From contig CAYJWS010000007.1 in NCBI GenBank assembly GCA_964373925.1, forward strand, positions 1 through 30,556: DNA of 30,556 nt, given 5' to 3'. The notes below the pieces were generated by a model. The model had not been told where the DNA came from. It saw only the letters and a list, made by a program, of their open reading frames with translations, and searched no databases. This DNA is from CAYJWS01 sp964373925 (lineage in GTDB: Bacteria; Patescibacteriota; Patescibacteriia; Buchananbacterales; GWA2-38-13). A program made the translations under genes and the position numbers. Shown one piece after another: positions 13,744 through 21,278 of this stretch. Every line of letters starts with the position of its first letter. Position 1 is the first letter of the stretch.

Positions 13744-14844
13744 ATGAAAATTGCCATTGTACATGATCATCTTACGCAAGTTGGCGGAGCGGAGCAGGTA
13801 TTGAAGATTTTGCACGAGATGTGGCCTGATGCGCCAATATATACATTATTGTATGACGAAAAAAAACTAGGCGGAATTTTTCCAAAAGAAAAAATTCAAA
13901 CATCTTTCCTGCAAAAGCTTCCCGGAGCCATAAAGCACTATCAATGGTATTTGCCGCTTATGCCGACGGCGACGGAAAGCTATGACCTTGCCGGATTTGA
14001 CGCCGTTGTTTCATCAAGCTCTGCTTTCGCAAAAGGAATTATCACGCAGTCAGACACCGTCCATATATGCTACTGTCATACGCCTACCAGGTATCTGTGG
14101 TCAGACACTCATACATACATACAAGGATTGCCGTATCCGAGATTTGTGAAAGGTGCGCTTCCTATTATTTTAAATAAGCTTAGGATATGGGACCAGGTTT
14201 CATCGCAGCGTCCCGACGCATTTGTCGCAAATTCGGGATTTGTTTCAAAGAGAATAGAAAAATATTACAAAAGAAAAAGCTCCGTAATCTATCCGCCCGT
14301 GGATACAAAAAATTTTTTTATTTCACCTTCCATTGATAAATATTATCTTACCGGCGGGAGGATTGTTCCTTATAAGAGGTTTGATCTTACTATTCAAGCG
14401 TTTAATCAGCTTGGGATACCGTTAAAAATATTTGGAGACGGTCCGCAACTTGGATATTTGAAAAAAATCGCGAAAGGAAACATTGAGTTTCTGGGGAGGG
14501 TTGATGATTCCGAGCTTTCAAAATTTTATAGCCGCTGTATGGCTTTTATCCATCCGCAAGTAGAGGACTTTGGCATCACCTCTGTTGAAGCCATGGCATC
14601 AGGTAGGCCAGTTATCGCATATTCTGGAGGAGGGGCGCGAGAGACTGTGGAGCACGGGATTACCGGCGAATTTTTTGAAGAGCAGGCATGGGAGGCGCTT
14701 GCCGATACAATCGTAAGGTTTAAACCGGAAAAATATGATTCAAATATTATAAAAAATCATGCCGAGAAATTTAATGTTGAAAGATTTAAAAAAGAAATAA
14801 AAAAATGCATTGAACAAGAGTACGCGCGTATATCTCGTATTTAG
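13744..14844 (+). CDS. GT4-family glycosyltransferase (WbaZ/mannosyltransferase-like)
   Basis: A 366-aa GT-B-fold retaining glycosyltransferase, probably cytoplasmic-side membrane-associated. The N-terminal acceptor domain starts MKIAIVHDHLTQVGGAEQV and has CYCHTPTRYLW; the C-terminal donor domain has GGRIVPYKRFDL and the EX7E motif in EDFGITSVEAMASGRPVIA. The HDHLTQVGGAE and CHTPTRYLW wording is typical of the WbaZ-like subgroup often annotated as mannosyltransferase; the substrate is an inference. It follows the initiating transferase with a 23-nt gap. A TATAAT at 13722-13727 may give an internal promoter. No SD is visible. Confidence 0.92.
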   Translation: MKIAIVHDHLTQVGGAEQVLKILHEMWPDAPIYTLLYDEKKLGGIFPKEKIQTSFLQKLPGAIKHYQWYLPLMPTATESYDLAGFDAVVSSSSAFAKGIITQSDTVHICYCHTPTRYLWSDTHTYIQGLPYPRFVKGALPIILNKLRIWDQVSSQRPDAFVANSGFVSKRIEKYYKRKSSVIYPPVDTKNFFISPSIDKYYLTGGRIVPYKRFDLTIQAFNQLGIPLKIFGDGPQLGYLKKIAKGNIEFLGRVDDSELSKFYSRCMAFIHPQVEDFGITSVEAMASGRPVIAYSGGGARETVEHGITGEFFEEQAWEALADTIVRFKPEKYDSNIIKNHAEKFNVERFKKEIKKCIEQEYARISRI

Positions 14845-14850
14845 TATCTG

Positions 14851-14890
14851 GTATTTGGTATAAAATTTTGTATAAATAAATACCAAATAC
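14851..14890. repeat. AT-rich inverted repeat between glycosyltransferase genes
   Basis: GTATTTGGTA (14851-14860) is the exact reverse complement of TACCAAATAC (14881-14890), with related GTATTTAG and CTAAATACC flanks. There is no T-run, so it is not a typical terminator. Confidence 0.5.
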
Positions 14891-14912
14891 TAAATACCAA
14901 AATACTACAATA

Positions 14913-16031
14913 ATGCGAATCGGCATTGACATACGATGTTTGATGGAAAAAAATTATTCAGGAGTTTGCATCTATACACAAGAACTTTTGAAAGCGATGT
15001 TTGAAGCTGATAAGTCAAATAATTATGTTTTGTTCTATAATTCCGCTCAAGAATTGAAGGTGCCAAAATTTGACTATCCGAATGTTTCTGTGTTTGAGAA
15101 TACCATACCAAATAAAATTTTTAACGCCTCTATAAAGTTTTTTCAAAAACCCCATATTGACGAACTGGTTGGAGGGCTTGATGTTTTATTTTTACCTAAT
15201 ATTCAGTTCGTAAGCGTAAGTAAAAAATGCAAAATCGTCACTACTATACACGATATTTCATTTGAAAGATATCCTCAATTTTACACTGCACGCGCCAGGA
15301 TTTGGCAATTTGCAATACACCCGAAAAATTTATGTGAAAGATCCAATCGTATAATCTCTGTTTCACAAAATACAAAAAATGACCTTCATGATGTTTACGG
15401 AGTAGATCCGAACAAGATTCGAGTGATTTATTCCGGCGTTTCTGAATATTTTCGACCCATTGATGATAAGGAAATATTGCAAGCGGTAAAGAAAAAATAT
15501 TCTTTGCCGGAAACCTTTTTTTTATATTTGGGAAATCTTGAACCAAGAAAAAATATTGATTCTATTATTACTGTTTTTCAAAGAAATAAAATTCCTCAAA
15601 AAACACATCTCGTCATAGCAGGCGCCAATGCATGGAAATATAAACAATTCTATGCTATGGCGGAGAAGCTAAAGGACCGCATACATTTTATAGGGTATGT
15701 TGATGAGAGAGACAAGCCCGCGCTCTACAGCCTGTCGCAAACGTTTTTATATCCGTCATATTATGAGGGATTCGGCTTTCCGCCGCTTGAGGCAATGGCG
15801 TGCGGAGTTCCCGTTATCGCAAGCAACACATCTTCATTGCCAGAAATAACAAATAATGCTTCAATATTAGTAGATCCATATAATATTAATGATATCGAGA
15901 GCGCCGTACATACACTTTTTAACGACTTAGGGGCAAGAAAAATTTTAATAGAAAGGGGAATAAGGCGTGCTTCTCTGTTCCGATGGAGCGAGGCGGCTAG
16001 GCAAACTATTGATGTCCTTTGTTCACCCTAA
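14913..16031 (+). CDS. GT4-family glycosyltransferase
   Basis: A 372-aa GT-B-fold enzyme. The N-terminus MRIGIDIRCLMEKNYSGVCI matches the GT4 group that transfers mannose or rhamnose-like sugars from nucleotide donors; TTIHDISF and IISVSQNTKNDL follow. The donor domain has YLGNLEPRKNID and the EX7E region EGFGFPPLEAMACGVPVIAS. It is closely similar in layout to the gene at 17379, suggesting paralogs making successive linkages. No SD is present; the ATG follows an AT-rich inverted repeat. The next gene (methyltransferase) begins 8 nt after the stop, so the two are co-transcribed. Confidence 0.92.
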   Translation: MRIGIDIRCLMEKNYSGVCIYTQELLKAMFEADKSNNYVLFYNSAQELKVPKFDYPNVSVFENTIPNKIFNASIKFFQKPHIDELVGGLDVLFLPNIQFVSVSKKCKIVTTIHDISFERYPQFYTARARIWQFAIHPKNLCERSNRIISVSQNTKNDLHDVYGVDPNKIRVIYSGVSEYFRPIDDKEILQAVKKKYSLPETFFLYLGNLEPRKNIDSIITVFQRNKIPQKTHLVIAGANAWKYKQFYAMAEKLKDRIHFIGYVDERDKPALYSLSQTFLYPSYYEGFGFPPLEAMACGVPVIASNTSSLPEITNNASILVDPYNINDIESAVHTLFNDLGARKILIERGIRRASLFRWSEAARQTIDVLCSP

Positions 16032-16039
16032 ATTTTATT

Positions 16040-16609
16040 ATGAAAAAAATTATCAAATACATATTGGCAATTCTTGCAGGATGTATTGCGGCTGTATTTT
16101 ATGCCTCCTCTTTTCTTGCGCTCGCGTCTTCTCCATGGGTTCCAAGCAGAAAAAAAGACCTTAGGAGAATTTATAAGGCAATTGATCCCAAGCCTAATGA
16201 AAAAATATACGATTTGGGATCAGGCGACGGAAGATTGCTCTTGTATTTAGCCAAAAAATCTCAAGCAAGAATAATTGGCATTGAACTGTCTTTTTTCTAT
16301 TTAATAATTTCAAAAATAAAGGTATATTTGAATGGATTAAAAGAAAGAGTACTGGTGCGATGGGGGGATTTTTACAGAGAAAAAATGCATGACGCCGATA
16401 AGATATTTTTTTATCTTACAAAAAGAGCGTCGCAAGAGATCGCGCAGAAGCTATCTCAAGAGCTAAAAGAGGGAACAAAAATTATTACATATCACTACCC
16501 CATAGAGGGCTGGGAGCATGTAAGGGTGATTCAAAACAAGAAAACAGATTTACCCATTTTTATTTATTTATTTCGCAAAAATATTCAAAAAGTTTCTTTT
16601 GACGCGTAA
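16040..16609 (+). CDS. Membrane-anchored class I SAM methyltransferase
   Basis: A 189-aa protein with one N-terminal membrane helix (about 5-29, ILAILAGCIAAVFYASSFLA), then a Rossmann methyltransferase core. Motif I is YDLGSGDGR (57-65), with the acidic ribose-binding residue in GIELS. The sequence SSPWVPSRKKDLRRIYKAI just after the helix, followed closely by motif I, resembles the FAM173/ATPSC-KMT type of membrane-tethered lysine methyltransferases; that link is tentative. The start is ATG 16040; an upstream in-frame TTG at 16019 lies inside the previous gene and is rejected. Position 8 nt after a GT4 gene suggests a role at the envelope, methylating either a glycan or a membrane protein. 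Confidence 0.8.
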   Translation: MKKIIKYILAILAGCIAAVFYASSFLALASSPWVPSRKKDLRRIYKAIDPKPNEKIYDLGSGDGRLLLYLAKKSQARIIGIELSFFYLIISKIKVYLNGLKERVLVRWGDFYREKMHDADKIFFYLTKRASQEIAQKLSQELKEGTKIITYHYPIEGWEHVRVIQNKKTDLPIFIYLFRKNIQKVSFDA

Positions 16610-16610
16610 T

Positions 16611-16646
16611 AAAAAAATGAGGCATGTTTTATAATACCTCATTTAT
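16611..16646 (-). terminator. Bidirectional terminator between the methyltransferase and pgsA
   Basis: AAATGAGG (16615-16622) and CCTCATTT (16637-16644) form an 8-bp stem with a 14-nt loop. Seven T follow on the minus strand and a T-rich tract on the plus strand. It serves both converging transcripts. Confidence 0.7.
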
Positions 16647-16672
16647 GTTTATATTTTTCGTACATTCCTATT

Positions 16673-17290
16673 TCAATGCAATATGTTGGTTTTTCGGTAA
16701 AATCGAAGGCAGTAATCTATGCAGGAATAGACCGATAAGAAAATAAGCGTGTAGATTGCGTACTGTATTATCCAAGCTGGTATAGCGTTAATAAAAAGAA
16801 CAATTTTTTCAAGCATAAGCATGTTTACCTGATGTAATATATCATCGCATGCGACGTGCTCAACCGGCGCGCGCGCGAGAAGAACAAAAGCAAGAGAAAA
16901 CGCGAACGCAGTCTTGATCTTGCCACTGAGTTTTGCCGCGACATCAATTCCTTGAGAGATAGCGTGCTGTCGCGCGGTTGAAACGATAATGTCTCGGCCT
17001 AAAAGTAGCGCGACCGGGCAGGTTGTAATTTGGTGCATTTCAATAAGCGCGAGATAAATAAGCGCCAAGAGCTTGTCAGCCATTGGATCAAGAATTTTGC
17101 CAAGAGGCGTTATTTGGCCGAATTTGCTTTTTGCAATGGTACCATCAAGCTTGTCGGTAATAGCGAGTATTAAAAATACTATAAGAGAATGATACTTGCC
17201 CATGATGTCGGAATAGGGTGTGACGGTAAAAATATAAAATGCTCCAATGATTCGAGATACGGTGATTATATTGGCAAAATGCTTCATCAT
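16673..17290 (-). CDS. pgsA: CDP-diacylglycerol-glycerol-3-phosphate phosphatidyltransferase (PgsA-like)
   Basis: A 205-aa integral membrane enzyme of the CDP-alcohol phosphatidyltransferase family, making phosphatidylglycerol phosphate. The signature DxxDGxxA(R)x8GxxxDxxxD reads DKLDGTIAKSKFGQITPLGK then ILDPMADK (46-73): all four Asp (46, 49, 68, 72) are present, but the usual Arg is Lys54. About six hydrophobic helices are seen. The start is ATG 17290 (ATG 17287 is also possible) with AAAGG 8 nt upstream. Promoter TTGACA-N16-TACAAT and a boxA-like GCTCTTTA that nearly touches the SD precede it. It sits on the opposite strand within the polysaccharide cluster. The closest function is PgsA; another CDP-alcohol transferase is possible. 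Confidence 0.85.
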   Translation of the reverse strand: MMKHFANIITVSRIIGAFYIFTVTPYSDIMGKYHSLIVFLILAITDKLDGTIAKSKFGQITPLGKILDPMADKLLALIYLALIEMHQITTCPVALLLGRDIIVSTARQHAISQGIDVAAKLSGKIKTAFAFSLAFVLLARAPVEHVACDDILHQVNMLMLEKIVLFINAIPAWIIQYAIYTLIFLSVYSCIDYCLRFYRKTNILH

Positions 17291-17304
17291 TTTTTTTGCC
17301 TTTC

Positions 17305-17312
17305 TAAAGAGC
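17305..17312 (-). promoter_or_regulatory. boxA-like element in the pgsA leader
   Basis: GCTCTTTA on the minus strand equals the core of E. coli rrn boxA exactly. It is about 14 nt after the predicted transcription start and separated from the SD (AAAGG) by only one base. Confidence 0.5.
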
Positions 17313-17332
17313 GTTGTTTCGGGTACAATAAT

Positions 17333-17360
17333 ATTGTAGTGTATTTAAAAAATTTGTCAA
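17333..17360 (-). promoter_or_regulatory. pgsA promoter
   Basis: TTGACA (17360-17355), 16 bp, then TACAAT (17338-17333). Confidence 0.65.
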
Positions 17361-17378
17361 AATGTAAGATTAAAAAAT

Positions 17379-18515
17379 ATGAGAATAGGCATTGACGCCA
17401 GAATGTATGGCCCAAAACTTTCAGGAATAGGAAATTACGTAAAAAATCTCTCTCAAAACCTTTTTTCCATTGATTCGGAGAATGAATACGTATTATTTTT
17501 TTTGGAAGAAGAATTTAAGAAATTTCAACCGCCAAATCAAAGAATAAAAAAAATTCTTGTCAATACAAAATGGTATACAATGAAGGAACAAGTATCTTTA
17601 TGGCGCAAACTTGAAAAACAAAAAACAGATATTATGCATTTTCCAAATTTTAATGTGCCGTTATTTTTTACAAGAAAATTTGTAACCACTATACACGATA
17701 TGACCCCATGGAAATTTCCAGGGCATAAAGTGCAGACTTCTCATTTTAGAAAATTCGCCTATGACATTGTTTTTAACTCCGCGGTAAAAAGATCCGAGAA
17801 AATTCTTACAGTTTCCGAGCATTCGCGTCAAGAGATTATCAAAAAATATCCATTGGCGCAAGATAAGATCTATGTTGTTTATAATGGGATTTCCAAGACT
17901 TTTCAAAGATGCCTTGATTATGGTATAATACATTCACTCAAAGGCAAATATAATATAAAAAAAGCATTTATTTTTTTTATAGGAGTTTGGAGGAGCCACA
18001 AAAATATTCCAAATCTTTTGAGAGCATACAAATACTTGCGCGACCATTATTCCATGGATATAGATCTTGTTTTAGGAGGTGATGGAAGTACAAATCCCGA
18101 TCCAAAGATAGCGCAAACCTTGCAAGAGCTTGGGCTCCAGAATACCATTATAAAAACTGGCTTTATCCCGGAAGATGAGTTGCCGATCTTTTATAGCGCG
18201 GCGGCTCTCACCGTGATTCCGTCTTTTATAGAAGGTTTTGGTCTTCATGCTATTGAGTCATTGTCATGCGGTACGCCTGTTGCCGCTTCAAAAACTACGA
18301 GCGTTCCTGAGATTTTAGGAAAAAGTTGCGTGTATTTTGATCCATATAATCATAAAGAAATGGCAGATGTCATGCGAGAGTTGTTTGTAAACAGGGCGTA
18401 CAGCCAATACCTCGTTGAAAAAAGCAAAGATATTATTAAGAAATATTCTTGGGAGAAGTGCGCCAGAGAAACCTTGCGCGCATATACATCATTAAATTTT
18501 CATAACCATGGCTAA
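17379..18515 (+). CDS. GT4-family glycosyltransferase
   Basis: A 378-aa GT-B-fold enzyme starting MRIGIDARMYGPKLSGIGNY, a strong GT4 N-terminal signature. It continues with TTIHDMTPW and ILTVSEHSRQEI, and a donor domain with FFIGVWRSHKNI and the EX7E region IEGFGLHAIESLSCGTPVAA. The gene is a likely paralog of the one at 14913, and the sugar is unknown. No SD is seen, and the ATG follows an A-rich run. Its end overlaps the start of the DUF4012 gene by 8 nt, indicating coupled translation. It is divergent from pgsA, whose promoter lies just upstream. Confidence 0.92.
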   Translation: MRIGIDARMYGPKLSGIGNYVKNLSQNLFSIDSENEYVLFFLEEEFKKFQPPNQRIKKILVNTKWYTMKEQVSLWRKLEKQKTDIMHFPNFNVPLFFTRKFVTTIHDMTPWKFPGHKVQTSHFRKFAYDIVFNSAVKRSEKILTVSEHSRQEIIKKYPLAQDKIYVVYNGISKTFQRCLDYGIIHSLKGKYNIKKAFIFFIGVWRSHKNIPNLLRAYKYLRDHYSMDIDLVLGGDGSTNPDPKIAQTLQELGLQNTIIKTGFIPEDELPIFYSAAALTVIPSFIEGFGLHAIESLSCGTPVAASKTTSVPEILGKSCVYFDPYNHKEMADVMRELFVNRAYSQYLVEKSKDIIKKYSWEKCARETLRAYTSLNFHNHG

Positions 18516-21276
18516 GAAAAAACAAACAGCAAAAGGCAAAACTAAGAAGTCTCTGAAAAAAAAGGGCCGTGTGCTTGGAAAATCACGACGTGTGCAAAAA
18601 ATTATACAGCATTCACGGAAAACAAAAGTTTTCAAGTATGTTAAAAAAACAATAAAAAAAAAGAGCTTGAGGATGAGTTCTATTATACGAAAGAAGATAG
18701 GATCAATAATAAAAAAAAGACGGGGCAAAAATCCTATAACAGAAAATCAAATCAAGCCTTTTGAGAGCATGGAGCCGAGCATTTCTTATATGATTCGAGT
18801 TATGCCGGTTTTGTCGGATGAGTCTTTTGATACAGTAACAAAAGTTGAAGAAATACAAAATATCCAAGAAACGCAAGATATAATAATAGCAAAGGAGTTT
18901 ATTGTTGACGGTCAAGAAGAAAATGCAGATATAAAAAGCGCAGATACTAAAATAACTTCAGAAAAAATATCTTTTATCGCACCTTCCGCGGGCTTTGTTG
19001 AGAAGGAAAAAATTTTTATTTCTAAAAATTCAAAAGAAACAAGTTTTATAGAGAAAATTTTTGAAAATGTAAAGGTATTAAAGGAGCTTACGATCTATAG
19101 AATTTTATATTTTATATTGTGGCCAATTTTCAAGATATACAGCCTATTATATTGGACTTCAAAACTTTATTTTGTAAAAATGAAGAATGCCAATGGAAAG
19201 TCTTCGAATGCGCAAGTAGAATCTGAGGTAGTCGATGTTTTTTCAATACAGCAAAAAAAGCAAAAACAAGAAAAAGAATATTCTTTTTCTTTTCGAAGAT
19301 ATGGTGCCATTAGTGTAGGGTTTGCGGCACTTATAGGTTTATCTTTTTTTGGGAATAGTTGGTATGAAAAAGTAGTAGCCGTGAGAAGCTCTGTTATGGT
19401 TGATTCGCAATATGCTATAGAATCCATGAAAGAAGGCCAGAATTCGGTGAAGAGCCTTAATTTGGAAGAGGCGGCAAAGAAATTTGAAAATGCAAAAATA
19501 TATTTTGAAAAAGCAAAAAATGAATTTGCAAGGCTTGATATTGTAACACGAACCTTGACTCAAAAAATCCCTCGAGTAGGAAAAAACATTAAGGCAGGAT
19601 TTCTCCTTCTTGACGCTGGTAAGAATATCGCGGAAGCGGGCGAAAAGCTCTCGGCCGCCACGCATTCGTTGCTTTTTGAGCCTTCAATTTCGCAAGAAAA
19701 TAGTATCCAATCTTTTATTAATAAACTTTTAGTATTGGAAGAAAATCTTAATTTCGCAATTCCTAAGATTGCGCAAGCAAGGTTGCGAATTGAGGATATA
19801 AATATTGATACAATTTCGCTTTCTAATAAAGAAGCTCTTTACACGGTACAACAGACTCTTCCCGCCATTGAAGAAAATCTTACTGATGTTTCCGCGCTTA
19901 CAGAGACACTCCTTAGAGTGATGGGGTATGCCGGGGGACAGAGATATCTTTTATTGTTTGAAAACAGCAATGAGCTTCGTGCTACCGGAGGTTTTATCGG
20001 GAGCTTTGCTCTTGTTGATATAAACAATGGTGAGATAAAAAATTTAGAGATTCCTGCTGGAGGCTCTTATGATCTTCAAGGAAGCCTAACGGCGCTAGTA
20101 CAGTCGCCAAAACCTCTGCATATTATCAATCCAATATGGGAATTTCAAGATTCTAATTGGTGGCCCGATTTTCCAACGACAGCGAAAAAAATATCTTGGT
20201 TTTATCAGAAGGCACAAGGCCCGTCGGTTGACGGAGTTATAGCGATAACATCAAGCCTCATGGAAAAAATATTGGAAGTAGCAGGTCCAATTTCAATGGA
20301 AGATTACGGAAGAATTATCACATCTGAAAATTTCGTGGATGAAACGCAGAAAATCGTAGAACTTGAATATGATAAAGTTCAAAATAAGCCCAAACAGTTT
20401 ATAGCGGACCTTGCTCCAGAGCTTTTTAAAAAAATTTCAAACCTCAATCAGGCTAAAATCCAAGAACTTCTCACTACTTTATATCAGGGTTTCAAGGAAA
20501 AACAAATCCTCGCATATTCGGGAGATTCTAAAATTCAAAAAATAATTGAAGAGCTTGACTGGGGAGGTGTTGTAAAAGATTCCCAGGGTGGCGATTATCT
20601 TGCGATAATACATTCTAATATCGCTGGCGCAAAGACCGATGAAGTGATTAATGATTCCATAAGACTTGATGCGGAAATATTGTATGATGGAAGCATTGTA
20701 AATACTCTTACAATCACGCGTGAACACACTGGCGTAGAAGGCGATATGTTTACCGGAGTACAGAATAATAGCTATGTGAGAATCTATGTGCCAAAAGGGA
20801 GCATATTAATTTCCACGGATGGATTCACGCCTCCCCACTCGTCGCTCTTTGAAGAACCTCCGTTTGGATACAGTATAGATGAGGACATGGCCATCGTAGA
20901 AGGCAAACACATGGTTGAACCCGCTTCATTAACCGATATCTATAATGAAAATGAAAAAACAGTTTTTGGAAATTGGATCATGACGCGCCCCGGTGAGACA
21001 AAAAAAGTTGTCATACAATATAAATTGCCACTTACCATTACGCCTCAAAATCCAATATATACATTGACTTTGCAAAAACAAGCGGGCAAGAAGTCCGATC
21101 CTATTGTCGTACATATCGCGTATCCACAAGGTTTTACAGTGAAAGAGACATATCCGAAACTCAATGAGCAAAAATTTCTATTTCTGCAAAGTGACGTCCC
21201 CAGCATATTCATACGAGATGTAATACATACGGATAAATTTTACGGGATTGTTTTTAACGATGTAAACAACGATTAG
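18508..21276 (+). CDS. DUF4012 domain membrane protein
   Basis: A 922-aa protein. Residues 1-75 are extremely Lys/Arg-rich; about 194-223 is hydrophobic or aromatic (YRILYFILWPIFKIYSLLYW); about 265-286 is a transmembrane helix (AISVGFAALIGLSFFGNSW); the rest is predicted extracytoplasmic. The DUF4012 hallmark lies near residue 480: LLFENSNELRATGGFIGSF, followed by GEIKNLEIPAGGSYDLQG. DUF4012 proteins are typical of CPR and some Gram-positive genomes beside surface-polysaccharide genes; their biochemical role is not known to me. It overlaps the upstream glycosyltransferase by 8 nt and is followed after 2 nt by the DUF11-like protein, so the three form one operon. The basic N-terminal tail may bind membrane phosphates or nucleic acid, which is speculation. 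Confidence 0.88.
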   Translation: MAKKKQTAKGKTKKSLKKKGRVLGKSRRVQKIIQHSRKTKVFKYVKKTIKKKSLRMSSIIRKKIGSIIKKRRGKNPITENQIKPFESMEPSISYMIRVMPVLSDESFDTVTKVEEIQNIQETQDIIIAKEFIVDGQEENADIKSADTKITSEKISFIAPSAGFVEKEKIFISKNSKETSFIEKIFENVKVLKELTIYRILYFILWPIFKIYSLLYWTSKLYFVKMKNANGKSSNAQVESEVVDVFSIQQKKQKQEKEYSFSFRRYGAISVGFAALIGLSFFGNSWYEKVVAVRSSVMVDSQYAIESMKEGQNSVKSLNLEEAAKKFENAKIYFEKAKNEFARLDIVTRTLTQKIPRVGKNIKAGFLLLDAGKNIAEAGEKLSAATHSLLFEPSISQENSIQSFINKLLVLEENLNFAIPKIAQARLRIEDINIDTISLSNKEALYTVQQTLPAIEENLTDVSALTETLLRVMGYAGGQRYLLLFENSNELRATGGFIGSFALVDINNGEIKNLEIPAGGSYDLQGSLTALVQSPKPLHIINPIWEFQDSNWWPDFPTTAKKISWFYQKAQGPSVDGVIAITSSLMEKILEVAGPISMEDYGRIITSENFVDETQKIVELEYDKVQNKPKQFIADLAPELFKKISNLNQAKIQELLTTLYQGFKEKQILAYSGDSKIQKIIEELDWGGVVKDSQGGDYLAIIHSNIAGAKTDEVINDSIRLDAEILYDGSIVNTLTITREHTGVEGDMFTGVQNNSYVRIYVPKGSILISTDGFTPPHSSLFEEPPFGYSIDEDMAIVEGKHMVEPASLTDIYNENEKTVFGNWIMTRPGETKKVVIQYKLPLTITPQNPIYTLTLQKQAGKKSDPIVVHIAYPQGFTVKETYPKLNEQKFLFLQSDVPSIFIRDVIHTDKFYGIVFNDVNND

Positions 21277-21278
21277 AT

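Noticed and set aside
19840..19852. GCTCTTTACA inside the DUF4012 coding region as another boxA
   Set aside because: It is inside a long reading frame with no promoter nearby and is consistent with the number of chance matches expected.
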